A stretch of DNA of 64,000 nucleotides from Sphingomonadaceae bacterium (GTDB lineage Bacteria; Pseudomonadota; Alphaproteobacteria; Sphingomonadales; Sphingomonadaceae). Within the stretch, counting starts at the first letter, position 1. Every line of letters begins with the position of its first letter. The position numbers and the translations under genes are program-made. The notes under the pieces are model-generated. The model did not search any database, was not told the DNA's origin, and was given only the letters and a program-made list of their open reading frames with translations. Where the stretch lies: the NCBI GenBank assembly GCA_025056155.1, contig JANWWL010000001.1, positions 62,001-126,000 on the forward strand, written 5' to 3'. Shown one piece after another: positions 1-7,429 of this stretch.

Positions 1-28
1 TCGGGCTTCCTTTCAGTCCTTCGACCAT
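1..28 (-). CDS. 5' end of a gene leaving the window, candidate anti-sigma-28 factor FlgM
   Basis: Only the first nine codons are inside the window (MVEGLKGSP). They are preceded by a strong ribosome binding site, GGAGG, about eight bases before the ATG. The gene lies directly downstream of flgA on the same strand and has its own sigma-28-like promoter overlapping the flgA stop codon. In gammaproteobacteria flgM sits in this position and has a class 3 promoter there. The FlgM call is therefore inferred from context; nine residues are too few to show homology. Confidence 0.45.
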
Positions 29-47
29 GTCCGTCCCCTCCGACGCG

Positions 48-74
48 TTCACGGCCGGAAGGCGGCGAGGTTTA
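48..74 (-). promoter_or_regulatory. sigma-28 (FliA)-like promoter before the putative flgM
   Basis: Read on the minus strand there is TAAA, 15 bases, then GCCGTGAA, against the FliA consensus TAAA-N15-GCCGATAA (full -35 core, 6 of 8 in the -10). The TAAA overlaps the TAA stop codon of flgA. The predicted start lies just before the GGAGG of the gene at 1-28. Spacing and position match the class 3 flgM promoter of enteric bacteria. TAAA is rare at this base composition. Confidence 0.45.
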
Positions 75-560
75 GCGGCCAACGACCGGCGAGCGGCCAA
101 CGACCAGCGTGCCGTCGGCCCCGACCGTCGCGGGGAAGCGAGCGCCCGTCAAGCGGTTGCGCACGACGATGCGGTCGCCGGGGCGCCCGGCCCGTTCTGC
201 CACCGCTTCGACCGTCAGCTCGAGGCCTGGCAGGCCGAGGGCCACCGTCACGCGTTCGCCCCGCTGGATGGCGGGCCCGGAGGCGGGGGTCTCCGGTGCC
301 CGGCCGACCGGGGCCACCAGACGCCAGCCCGTGGCCGGGCAAAGAATCTCGACGGTGCGGCCCCAAGGCGTGAACCGGAAGCCCTCGGGGCAGGCCGGTG
401 GGCGCAGGCGCGGGTCGAGCCGGACCGGCGCGCCGACCGCCGCCTCGACTTGAGCGCGCAGGTCGGGCGAGGCCCCCGCCAGGGCCGGCGCTAGCAGCAG
501 CGCCATGGCCCCCGGGGCCACCAGGGCCACGACCGCGCAGAGAGGTGGCATGTGGTGCAT
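72..560 (-). CDS. flgA: FlgA, flagellar P-ring assembly chaperone
   Basis: A periplasmic chaperone that assists FlgI polymerisation into the P ring. The 162-residue product has an N-terminal signal peptide (hydrophobic stretch to about residue 30, then ALAGA). A family-typical LDPRLR followed by a Cys comes next, and a C-terminal SAF-like half runs from about residue 80 (GERVTV, RAGRPGDRIVVRN). The start at 560 is chosen because GGAG lies eight bases before that ATG; an in-frame ATG at 578 has no such site. It is divergent from flgB and has a perfect sigma-54 promoter about 55 bases before the start. It is shorter than FlgA of enterics (about 219 residues), being mostly the conserved C-terminal region. 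Confidence 0.85.
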   Translation of the reverse strand: MHHMPPLCAVVALVAPGAMALLLAPALAGASPDLRAQVEAAVGAPVRLDPRLRPPACPEGFRFTPWGRTVEILCPATGWRLVAPVGRAPETPASGPAIQRGERVTVALGLPGLELTVEAVAERAGRPGDRIVVRNRLTGARFPATVGADGTLVVGRSPVVGR

Positions 561-626
561 GGGCGGATCTCCGGACATGTCGGGGGCAGGCTCAACTGCG
601 CGCCCCGGCTGCCGTTCGCCAACGGC

Positions 627-641
627 GCAAGTCCCGTGCCA
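627..641 (-). promoter_or_regulatory. Sigma-54 promoter for flgA
   Basis: On the minus strand the sequence is TGGCACG-GGAC-TTGC, a full match to the RpoN consensus TGGCACG-N4-TTGC, with GG at -24 and GC at -12 separated by ten bases. The predicted start is near 615, leaving a leader of about 55 bases before flgA. It faces away from the flgB promoter at 765-781. Transcription would need an enhancer-binding activator. Confidence 0.65.
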
Positions 642-672
642 GGCGCGCGTCCTCGGCCGCCGTCCGAACGGT

Positions 673-722
673 GCGGCAACGCCGTGCCGCCCGGTTCCGC
701 ATCGGCCGGCACCCGCGTGCCG
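673..722. promoter_or_regulatory. Two inverted repeats, candidate enhancer-binding sites between divergent sigma-54 promoters
   Basis: Two perfect inverted repeats lie between the divergent sigma-54 promoters. One is GCGGCA-N6-TGCCGC at 673-690, the other CGGCAC-N4-GTGCCG at 707-722. Both carry GGCA/TGCC half-sites. They are 30-90 bases from each promoter core, the usual distance for activators such as FleQ, LafK or FlbD. Short GC palindromes are common in DNA of this composition, so the binding role is inferred from position. Confidence 0.35.
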
Positions 723-764
723 TCTGGTGCGCGGGCGGTCCGTCGGCGCCTGCGCGGTCGGCGC

Positions 765-781
765 TTGGCACGCGGCTTGCA
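765..781 (+). promoter_or_regulatory. Sigma-54 promoter for the flgB operon
   Basis: The plus strand reads TTGGCACG-CGGC-TTGCA, a perfect RpoN promoter: GG at 767-768, GC at 779-780, ten bases between. The predicted start is near 792. That gives a leader of about 257 bases to flgB, which contains the tandem repeats at 797-848 and 920-947. Sigma-54 control of flgBCDEFGHIJKL is known in polar and lateral flagellar systems of Pseudomonas, Vibrio and Aeromonas. Confidence 0.7.
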
Positions 782-796
782 CCCTGGGGGGGTGGC

Positions 797-848
797 GCCC
801 GGGGGTGCCGCCCGGGGGTGCTGCCCGGGGGTGCTGCCCGGGGGTCGC
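797..848. repeat. Tandem 13-bp repeat, four copies
   Basis: Four consecutive copies of GCCCGGGGGTGCT (first with a final C, last diverging after ten bases) begin five bases after the predicted sigma-54 start at about 792. Each unit contains CCCGGG, so the transcript could fold strongly. No convincing gene covers the stretch on either strand. Confidence 0.8.
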
Positions 849-919
849 TGGCGGGCCGCTCGTGGGTGTGGGCGTGTCGCCCGTGGGTCCCGGCGTGTCG
901 CCTGGGTCACCGGCGGGTC

Positions 920-947
920 GGTTCCGGGTGGGCGGTTCCGGGTGGGC
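920..947. repeat. Tandem 14-bp repeat, two perfect copies, in the flgB leader
   Basis: Two adjacent identical copies of GGTTCCGGGTGGGC occupy 920-933 and 934-947. A nearby 11-bp direct repeat, GGCGTGTCGCC, is at 871-881 and 892-902. With the 13-bp array, most of 797-950 is built from short repeats. The rest of the 579-1048 intergenic region holds the promoters and inverted repeats listed separately; I see no gene in it. Confidence 0.75.
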
Positions 948-1048
948 GACGGCGGCGGTCCGGGGCGGCCTGGGGAGCGTTTCGCCCAAGGCCCGACCGG
1001 ATCGGACGGCGCGAACGGCATGCGGGAGGATGGCGGCACGTGGAACCG

Positions 1049-1462
1049 ATGGGTGCGAGAGACGCGACCGAGGGCGACCGGCTCGACCGGTTTCTGGGAT
1101 TGTCGGCCCAGGCGCTGCGGCTGCGGGCTCGGCGGCTCGAGGTGATCGCGTCGAACATCGCGAACGCGGCGACCCCCGGCTATCGCGCCCGCGACCTCGA
1201 TTTCCGGGCGGCCCTGGCCGAACGCGAAGACGGCCCCCCCCTTGCGCGGACCGATCCCCGGCACCTGGCGGCGCGCCAGACCGACGAGCGCCCGCAACTG
1301 CGCTTCCGGCGGCCGGTGCAGCCTTCGCTCGATGGGAACACCGTGGAACTGGCGGTCGAACAGGTGGCCTTCGCCGAGACGGCGGTGCGCTACCGAGCCA
1401 CCCTGGCCTTCCTCGACGCCCGAGTGGCCACGCTCAAGGCCGCCTTGCGCGGAGAGACCTGA
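1049..1462 (+). CDS. flgB: FlgB, proximal rod protein
   Basis: A rod subunit of the flagellar basal body, exported by the flagellar type III system. The 137-residue product carries the rod/hook N-terminal signature ASNIANAATPGYRARDLDF at about residues 34-52 and the usual C-terminal amphipathic helix. It is the first gene of flgBCDEFGHIJKL. The ATG at 1049 is used here. An in-frame GTG at 1040 is the alternative and is better placed relative to GGGAGG at 1024-1029. A run of eight C occurs in codons at 1234-1241. The stop overlaps the flgC ATG by one base. Confidence 0.9.
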   Translation: MGARDATEGDRLDRFLGLSAQALRLRARRLEVIASNIANAATPGYRARDLDFRAALAEREDGPPLARTDPRHLAARQTDERPQLRFRRPVQPSLDGNTVELAVEQVAFAETAVRYRATLAFLDARVATLKAALRGET

Positions 1463-1866
1463 TGGGACCGTTCAGCCTTTTCGAGATCGCGGGTCGGGCG
1501 ATGAGCGCGCAGCTCGTCCGTCTCAACACCACCGCCTCCAACCTGGCCAACGCGGGCGCGGTCGCCGGCAGCGCCGAGACCGCCTTCCGGCCGCTGAAGC
1601 CCGTGTTCCGCACGCTCTACGACGGAGCGAGCGGGCGCGCGACGGTGGACGTGGCCGGCGTGGTGGCGGCGCGGGCCGAACCGGGCCGCCGGCACGAACC
1701 CGGCCATCCGTTGGCCGATGCGCAAGGCTACGTCTTCACGGCCGCGGTCGATCCGTTCGCCGAACTCGTGGAGATGGTCGAGACCGCGCGCCAGTTCCAG
1801 AACAGCATCGAAGTGCTCGAGACCGGCAAGGCGCTGATGCTCGAGACCTTGAGGCTCGGGCGATGA
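1462..1866 (+). CDS. flgC: FlgC, proximal rod protein
   Basis: A rod protein of 134 residues. The N-terminal half (FEIAGRAMSAQLVRLNTTAS then NLANA) and the C-terminal VDPFAELVEMVETARQFQNS are diagnostic. The segment after NLANA, with AETAFRPLKPVF, resembles FlgC of gamma- and betaproteobacteria more than the usual alphaproteobacterial FlgC, as far as I can recall those sequences. It is coupled to flgB and flgD by short overlaps. No fliE follows, unlike many alphaproteobacterial flgBC clusters. Confidence 0.92.
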   Translation: MGPFSLFEIAGRAMSAQLVRLNTTASNLANAGAVAGSAETAFRPLKPVFRTLYDGASGRATVDVAGVVAARAEPGRRHEPGHPLADAQGYVFTAAVDPFAELVEMVETARQFQNSIEVLETGKALMLETLRLGR

Positions 1867-2264
1867 GCGCGCCGGCTCCCGTATCCGTGGGCGCCGCGGT
1901 GGCGCCGGCCGACGCCGGTCGGCGGACGTTGGGCCAAGAGGATTTCCTGTTGCTGCTCACCACCCAGCTCAAGGCCCAGGACCCGCTTTCGCCCCTCGAC
2001 AACACTCAGTTCGTGGCCCAGCTGGCGCAGTTCGCAGCCGTGTCGGGCATCGCGGAGACGAACGCTCGGCTGGCGCGGCTGACCGCGCTTCAGGCCGACG
2101 TGGGCCGCCATGCCGCGCCGGCCTGGCTCGGCCGTCAGGTGGCGGCCGCCGACGGCACGGGCGGCCAGGTGGCCGCGGTCGAGATCGGCGCCGACCTGGC
2201 GCTCATCCTGGTGCTGGCCGATGGGCGGCGCCTGCCGCTGGCCCAGGTTCGTGCGGTGGGCTGA
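1863..2264 (+). CDS. flgD: FlgD, hook-capping protein, short form
   Basis: The hook cap scaffold on which FlgE polymerises. The 133-residue product has the diagnostic N-terminal block EDFLLLLTTQLKAQDPLSPL followed by DNTQFVAQLAQFA, and a short GRQVAAADG...VLADGRRLPLAQV end. Typical FlgD has about 220 residues, with a central Ig-like/Tudor region that is missing here. It overlaps flgC by four bases and is followed 12 bases later by flgE. The truncation looks natural, because the frame is intact and the stop is followed by a good ribosome binding site for flgE. Confidence 0.9.
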   Translation: MSAPAPVSVGAAVAPADAGRRTLGQEDFLLLLTTQLKAQDPLSPLDNTQFVAQLAQFAAVSGIAETNARLARLTALQADVGRHAAPAWLGRQVAAADGTGGQVAAVEIGADLALILVLADGRRLPLAQVRAVG

Positions 2265-2276
2265 GGAGACCCTTCG

Positions 2277-3518
2277 ATGACCTTCTTCACTTCGCTGACC
2301 GGTCTCAACGCGGCGCAGACCGAGCTTTCGTCGCTGGCCAACAACATCGCCAACGTGAACACCTCGGGCTTCAAGCGCTCGCGCGTTGAATTCGCCGACA
2401 TCGTCAACCGCTCGCCCACCCAGGCGGCCGGCCGCGTGGCCGGGGCCGGCGTGGCCGTGGCGGCCGTGACCCAGCAGTTCGCCCAGGGTGGAGCGCAGAC
2501 CACGTCGTCGGCCCTCGACCTGATGATCGGCGGGCCGGGCTTCTTCCTGGTGCGGGGCGGGGGCGACCGGGCCGATTCCCTCGTGCTGTCGCGCAACGGG
2601 GCGTTCCAGATCGACGCCGAGCGCTATGTGGTGGACAACGAGGGTCGGCGCCTGCAGGTCCTCCCCGTCACGCCCGACGGCGCCGTCACCGGCACGGGGG
2701 CCGCGGCGCTCAGGCCCTTGCGGATTCCCGCCACCTCGGGCCTGCCACGGGCCACCACCGAAGTGCGGGTCATCGCCAACCTGCCGGCTTCCGCCCCCGT
2801 CCCCCTCGCCGGGTTCGACCGGAACGACCCTTCGAGCTACACCGCCGCCAATTCGGTGACCGTCTATGACGCCGAGGGCCGGGCGAGCACCCTGACCCTT
2901 TATTACCGCCGGATCGAGAACCCCGATCCCCTGTCGACCGACAAGTGGTGGGAAGTGCGGGCCTTCCGCGACGACGTCGAAGTCTCGCCGTCGGGGCCGC
3001 CCGTACCGCTGCAGCTCGTCTTCAACGCCGACGGGGTCCTCACGAGCCCCGCGGCCCCGACGCCGTTCGGAGCGGGCTTCAGTCTCGACGTCGCGGGCAC
3101 GACCCAGCTCGACCGCCCCTTCGCCGTGTCGTTCAGCGACCAGAACGGCTATGCGCCGGGCCGGCTCGAAGGAGTGGGGGTGGGCCTCGACGGGCTCGTG
3201 CGCGCCACCTTCTCGAACGGCGAAGTGGTGGCCATCGGCAAGGTGGCGCTGGGCAACGTGCCCAATCCCCAGGGGTTGCGCCAGAACGGCAACGTGAGCT
3301 GGATGCTGGCCCAGTCGTCCGGCCCGCTCGAAGTGGGCGAGGCCGGCGCGGACGGCTTCGGCACCATCACCGGCGGAGCGCTCGAGCGGTCGAACGTCGA
3401 CCTGACCGAAGAGCTCGTGGGCCTCATCAACGCCCAACGCACGTTCCAGGCCAACGCACGCGCGATCGACACGGCCTCGGCCTTGCTGCAGACGATCGTG
3501 AACCTGCGCTCGACCTGA
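2277..3518 (+). CDS. flgE: FlgE, flagellar hook protein
   Basis: The hook subunit, 413 residues. The N-terminus reads TFFTSLTGLNAAQTELSSLA then NNIANVNTSGFK, the rod/hook/filament motif. The C-terminal rod domain ends with ALERSNVDLTEELVGLINAQ and FQANARAIDTA, where FlgE and FlgG share sequence. Central FlgE D2-type domains run from about 80 to 330. GAGGAGA lies seven bases before the ATG. It is of ordinary length and follows its capping protein FlgD directly. Confidence 0.95.
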   Translation: MTFFTSLTGLNAAQTELSSLANNIANVNTSGFKRSRVEFADIVNRSPTQAAGRVAGAGVAVAAVTQQFAQGGAQTTSSALDLMIGGPGFFLVRGGGDRADSLVLSRNGAFQIDAERYVVDNEGRRLQVLPVTPDGAVTGTGAAALRPLRIPATSGLPRATTEVRVIANLPASAPVPLAGFDRNDPSSYTAANSVTVYDAEGRASTLTLYYRRIENPDPLSTDKWWEVRAFRDDVEVSPSGPPVPLQLVFNADGVLTSPAAPTPFGAGFSLDVAGTTQLDRPFAVSFSDQNGYAPGRLEGVGVGLDGLVRATFSNGEVVAIGKVALGNVPNPQGLRQNGNVSWMLAQSSGPLEVGEAGADGFGTITGGALERSNVDLTEELVGLINAQRTFQANARAIDTASALLQTIVNLRST

Positions 3519-3520
3519 GC

Positions 3521-4267
3521 ATGGACCGTCTTGTCTACACGAGCCTTTCGGCCATGCAGCGGTTGCGGGAAGCCCAGGCGGTGACGGCCCACAACCTGGC
3601 CAACCTGGCCACCCCAGGCTTCCGGCGCGAGATGGTCGCCTTTCAGCCGGGCCATCTCGTCCCCGTGCCGGCGGATGCCGCGCTGCCCACGCGGGTCCAG
3701 GCCGGCGGCGAGACCCGCCACGACCTGCTGCGCGCCGGCCGCCTCGAGACCACGGGCCGCGCGCTCGACGTCGCACCCGAAGGAGGCACCTGGCTCGTCG
3801 TCGAGGCCAAGGATGGCGGCGAGGCGCTCACCCGCCGCGGCGACCTGCGCATCGCCCCCGACGGCACCCTGGTGACGGGCGACGGCCACCCGGTCGTGGG
3901 CACTGGGGGGTCCGTGCGCCTGGCCGCCGGCCTGGCCGACGTGCGGATCGGCGCGGACGGCCGGGTCGAGACTCGGGCAGCCCCGGATCAGCCCTTCGTC
4001 GAGGTGGACCGGTTGAAGCTCGTCTCGCCCGATCCGGCGACGCTGGTGCGCGGAACCGACGGTCTGTTCCGGCCGCCGGCCCCGCTGTCGCCCGATCCGC
4101 TGGCGAGCGTGGTGCCGGGCGCCCTGGAGCGCAGCAACGTGGAACTGGCGCAAGCGCTGGTCGAGTTGGTGGAGCAGGCGCGCGCTTTCGAAGTGCAGGC
4201 GAAGCTCCTCGAGACCGCGCGGGAGGCCGACGAGCAAGCGGCGCAGCTGATGCGCGTGTCGGGCTAG
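3521..4267 (+). CDS. flgF: FlgF, proximal rod protein
   Basis: A 248-residue rod protein. It starts DRLVYTSLSAMQRLREAQAV, has HNLANLATPGF in place of the standard NNIAN motif, and ends with the hook/rod C-terminal signature ALERSNVELAQALVELVEQARAFEVQAKLL. The ATG is two bases after the flgE stop. About 210 GC-rich bases separate it from flgG; that spacer shows no gene or clear promoter. FlgF normally forms the proximal rod with FlgB and FlgC beneath FlgG. Confidence 0.93.
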   Translation: MDRLVYTSLSAMQRLREAQAVTAHNLANLATPGFRREMVAFQPGHLVPVPADAALPTRVQAGGETRHDLLRAGRLETTGRALDVAPEGGTWLVVEAKDGGEALTRRGDLRIAPDGTLVTGDGHPVVGTGGSVRLAAGLADVRIGADGRVETRAAPDQPFVEVDRLKLVSPDPATLVRGTDGLFRPPAPLSPDPLASVVPGALERSNVELAQALVELVEQARAFEVQAKLLETAREADEQAAQLMRVSG

Positions 4268-4481
4268 GGCCGGGTGCGAACGGCGGGATGGCGCTGGGAT
4301 CCGGGAACGACGGGGTTCGGTCAGGGCGGCGGAGGGCGTCGGGCCACCGGCCGTTCGGGGCAGGCGTTCGGCCGGATGCGCGCAGGGCCCGGCGGGCGGG
4401 GCCGGGCCGAGAGCCGGGCGCGCGGCACCCGGCGGGGCACCCCGGGGGATAGCGCGGCAGCGGCCTGCGACGGAGGTGGTC

Positions 4482-5267
4482 ATGACGAGTTCGCTTCACA
4501 TCGCGCGTTCCGGGCTGGAAGCCTTGGACGCCCGCTTGCGCACCATCGCCAACAACTTGGCCAACGTGAACACGGTGGGCTTCAAGCGCGACCGCGCCGC
4601 CTTCGAGACCCTGCTCTACCAAAGCGATCGCCCCTCGGGCGCCCTGGCCGGGGCCGACCGGCGCTTCGGCATGGGTCTTGCCACCGGGGCCGGCGTGCGG
4701 ATCGCCGGCACCGAGCGCATCCATGCTCAGGGGGCGTTCCAGATCACCAACAACGCCCTCGACCTCGCCATCGACGGCGAGGGTCTGTTCCAGGTCGAGC
4801 TGCCCGACGGCACCCTGGCCTACACGCGCGCAGGCGCCTTCACGCGCGACGGCGAGGGTCGGCTGGTGACCCCCCAGGGCCACCGCCTGGTGCCCGAAAT
4901 CCAGATCCCGGCCAACGCCACCGGGATCACGGTGGCGCCCGATGGCACCGTCTCGGCCCAGCTGCCCGGCACCGTGGAGCCCACCGAGCTCGGCCGTCTG
5001 CAGCTCGCCACCTTCATCAATCCCGCCGGCCTCGAGCCGATGGGCGGCAACCTGTTCCGGGAAAGCGTGGCCTCTGGCCCACCCCAGGTGGGCAACCCGG
5101 GCGAGGAGGGCGTGGGCACCCTGCGTCAGGGTGCGCTCGAGGCTTCGAACGTGTCGACGGTTCAGGAGCTCGTCGACATGATCGAGACACAGCGTGCTTA
5201 CGAGATCAACGCCAAGGTGATCGAGGCGGCCGACGAAATGATGCGCTATGTCAACCAGAGCGTGTAG
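4482..5267 (+). CDS. flgG: FlgG, distal rod protein
   Basis: The distal rod subunit, 261 residues, the usual size. The signatures are TIANNLANVNTVGFKRDRAA near the N-terminus, FQITNNALDLAIDGEGLFQV in the middle and ASNVSTVQELVDMIETQRAY at the C-terminus. The ATG at 4482 is chosen because GGAGG ends five bases before it; a GTG at 4476 overlaps that site. The end overlaps flgH by 20 bases. Confidence 0.95.
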   Translation: MTSSLHIARSGLEALDARLRTIANNLANVNTVGFKRDRAAFETLLYQSDRPSGALAGADRRFGMGLATGAGVRIAGTERIHAQGAFQITNNALDLAIDGEGLFQVELPDGTLAYTRAGAFTRDGEGRLVTPQGHRLVPEIQIPANATGITVAPDGTVSAQLPGTVEPTELGRLQLATFINPAGLEPMGGNLFRESVASGPPQVGNPGEEGVGTLRQGALEASNVSTVQELVDMIETQRAYEINAKVIEAADEMMRYVNQSV

Positions 5268-5901
5268 TGCTCTGCTCACGTTGGTGCTGGGCGGCTGCGG
5301 CCTGACCCTTCGGGACAGCGTGCCGGTCGTGCCGGCGGCCGTCGCGCCGCCGCCGGCGTCGCGGCCGGCCACGGGCAGCATCTGGGCGGCGGCGCCGGCG
5401 CGGCTCGAGCTGGCGGCCGATCGCCGGGCGCGCCGCGTCGGCGATCTTCTTACCATCGTGCTGGTCGAGCGGACGGAAGCCCAGAAGTCGGCGGCGGCGG
5501 AAGGCAATCGCCAATCCGCGCGGCAGTTCGACCTGTCGGGCTTCGCGGCCACTGACCCGGTCAGCCGGGCGCTGGAGCAATCGTCGGCCTCCGAATACCG
5601 GGGCGAAGGCCGGGCCCGGCAGGCCAATCGCCTGACGGGTGAGTTCACCGTGACCGTCACCGAAGTGCTGCCCAACGGCGTCCTGCGCGTGGCGGGGGAC
5701 CGGCGGCTGGTGCTGGCCCGCGGCGAGGAGCAGCTGCAGCTCACGGGCCTGGTGCGGCCCGAGGACATCGACGCCGCCAACCGCGTGCCGTCCACGCGCG
5801 TGGCCGACGCGCGCATCCGCTTCACCGGCACGGGCGAGATCGCCGCCCAGATCCGCCAGGGCTGGTTCCACCGCTTCTTCGATCGGATCAGCCCGCTGTG
5901 A
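5248..5901 (+). CDS. flgH: FlgH, L-ring lipoprotein
   Basis: The outer-membrane L-ring subunit, 217 residues. The N-terminus is a lipoprotein signal with an LGGC lipobox, so Cys17 should be acylated. Family motifs are RRVGDLLTIVLVE near residue 62 and TGEFTVTVTEVLPNGVLRV then GDR near 130-150. It ends with the typical VADARIRFTGTGEIA and FF. It starts inside the last codons of flgG, and its stop overlaps the flgI ATG. Confidence 0.94.
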   Translation: MSTRACSALLTLVLGGCGLTLRDSVPVVPAAVAPPPASRPATGSIWAAAPARLELAADRRARRVGDLLTIVLVERTEAQKSAAAEGNRQSARQFDLSGFAATDPVSRALEQSSASEYRGEGRARQANRLTGEFTVTVTEVLPNGVLRVAGDRRLVLARGEEQLQLTGLVRPEDIDAANRVPSTRVADARIRFTGTGEIAAQIRQGWFHRFFDRISPL

Positions 5902-7076
5902 TGGTCCGACCCGATGGTGCCGGAAGCGGATCGGGCGGACGGGCAAGCCGGCCGCGCCGGTGGGGGCGGGCCCTGTGGTGGGGGTTCGCAGTGTTGGCGC
6001 TTGCCGCCCCGGCGGCGGCCGAGCGCATCCGTGACCTCGCCCGCTTCCAGGGAGTGCGCGGCAATCCGCTCGTGGGCTACGGCCTGGTGGTAGGCCTGCC
6101 CGGCACGGGCGACGACAACCTGCCCTACACGCTCCAGTCCATGCGTTCGGCCGCCAACGCCCTGGGGGTGAGCATCCCGCCCGGCGCGGCTCAACTCAAG
6201 AACTCGGCCGCCGTGATGATCACGGCCGAACTTCCCCCCTTCGCCAAGCCGGGCCAGCGCATCGACGTCACTGTCTCGGCTCTGGGGCGTGCCAAGTCGT
6301 TGCGGGGGGGAACGCTCCTCATGGCCGAGCTCAAGGGGCCCGACGGCGAGACCTATGCCCTCGCGCAGGGCTCGCTTGCCGTGGGCGGGTTCGGCGCGGA
6401 AGGGGCCGACGGCTCGCGCATCGTGGTCGACACCCCGACCTCGGGCCGGATCCCCGGAGGTGCGGTCGTCGAGCGGGCCGTGCCCATGCCCTTCCACGAA
6501 TCCGGCCCCGACGGACGACCGGCCCCGCTGCTCCTCGACCTGATCGTGCCGGGCTTCTCGCTGGCCGCCGACGTCGCGGCCGCCATCGAGGCGCAGCTGG
6601 GGCCCGGGAGTGCCCGAGCGCTTGACGCCACGACCATCGCGATCGCCGCACCTGCGGACCCGGCGGAGCGGGTCCGCCTGGCCGCCCGGATCGAAGGGCT
6701 CGACGTGCGGGTGTCCCCGCCACCCGCCCGTGTCGTGGTAAACGCCCGCACCGGCACAGTGGTGATCGGCGGCGAGGTGCGCTTGCTGCCCGCCGCGGTG
6801 GCCCACGGCAACCTCACGGTGCGCGTGACGGAAACGCTCCAGGTGTCGCAACCCGCGCCCTTCGCGCCGCGCACCGCGCGCACGGAGGTCGTGCCGCAGT
6901 CGGACGTCGAGGCACGGGAGGAGACTGCCCGGGTATCGTTGCTCGCCCCCGGGCCCCGGCTACAGGACCTGGTGGACGCCCTCAATCGCCTGGGGGCGGC
7001 GCCGGGCGATCTGGTGGCCATCCTGGAGGCGCTGCGCGAGGCGGGCTCGCTGCGGGCGGAGCTGGTAGTGCTATGA
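5901..7076 (+). CDS. flgI: FlgI, P-ring protein
   Basis: The periplasmic P-ring subunit, assembled with the help of FlgA. It has 391 residues with a signal sequence to about residue 35 (ALAAPAAA, then ERIRDLARFQGVRGNPLVGY). GLPGTGDDN and the NARTGTVVIGG block at about 280 are classic FlgI motifs. The C-terminus has LQDLVDALNRLGAAPGDLVA and IL, as in the family. The ATG at 6-base distance from nothing better is preferred over the overlapping GTG at 5898. A run of seven G lies at 6303-6310. The stop overlaps the next gene. Confidence 0.95.
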   Translation: MVRPDGAGSGSGGRASRPRRWGRALWWGFAVLALAAPAAAERIRDLARFQGVRGNPLVGYGLVVGLPGTGDDNLPYTLQSMRSAANALGVSIPPGAAQLKNSAAVMITAELPPFAKPGQRIDVTVSALGRAKSLRGGTLLMAELKGPDGETYALAQGSLAVGGFGAEGADGSRIVVDTPTSGRIPGGAVVERAVPMPFHESGPDGRPAPLLLDLIVPGFSLAADVAAAIEAQLGPGSARALDATTIAIAAPADPAERVRLAARIEGLDVRVSPPPARVVVNARTGTVVIGGEVRLLPAAVAHGNLTVRVTETLQVSQPAPFAPRTARTEVVPQSDVEAREETARVSLLAPGPRLQDLVDALNRLGAAPGDLVAILEALREAGSLRAELVVL

Positions 7077-7429
7077 CCGGGCCGGGCGGGCCTTTCCCGA
7101 TCGGCGCCCTTCCGCCGCGCCCGTTCGGTGATCGGCATGACCGATCCCCAGGTCCGGATGGCCCTTCGGAAGCGGGTGCGGCCATCCCGCAAGGTGCGGC
7201 ACCGGGTTTGCCGCTCCAGCACGCGGCGTGCCGCTTCGAAGCCCTCCTGGTCGAGGCGCTGTTGCGCGCCGCGCGGCGGGCGGCCCTGGCCGACACGCCG
7301 CTGACCCGCGGGAGCGCATGGGCAGAGGTAGCGACCTGTGCCCTGGCCGAGCGGCTGGCGGCCGCCTCGCCGTTGGGTGTCGCCGCCCTCATTGCCCGGT
7401 CGCTGGCCGGGTCCGGCGAGCGACCATGA
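7073..7429 (+). CDS. FlgJ-like rod-binding protein, single domain
   Basis: A rod-assembly factor of 118 residues. From about residue 50 the sequence ACRFEALLVEALLRAARRA and the following helical part match the rod-binding domain of FlgJ. The C-terminal peptidoglycan hydrolase domain of gammaproteobacterial FlgJ is absent, as is common in alphaproteobacteria. A separate transglycosylase must then open the wall. The first 45 residues are Pro/Gly-rich and probably unstructured. It overlaps flgI by four bases and flgK by four bases, which supports translation coupling. Confidence 0.75.
   Translation: MTGPGGPFPIGALPPRPFGDRHDRSPGPDGPSEAGAAIPQGAAPGLPLQHAACRFEALLVEALLRAARRAALADTPLTRGSAWAEVATCALAERLAAASPLGVAALIARSLAGSGERP

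Noticed and set aside
4268-4481. Possible promoter in the flgF-flgG spacer
   Set aside because: No TGGCAC/TTGC or TAAA/GCCG pair fits; the spacer seems to be plain GC-rich sequence.
3828-6851. A minus-strand open frame of about 1000 codons opposite flgF-flgI
   Set aside because: It lies antisense to well-supported flagellar genes and is rich in Arg, Gly, His and Pro. Such frames arise from GC-rich third positions.
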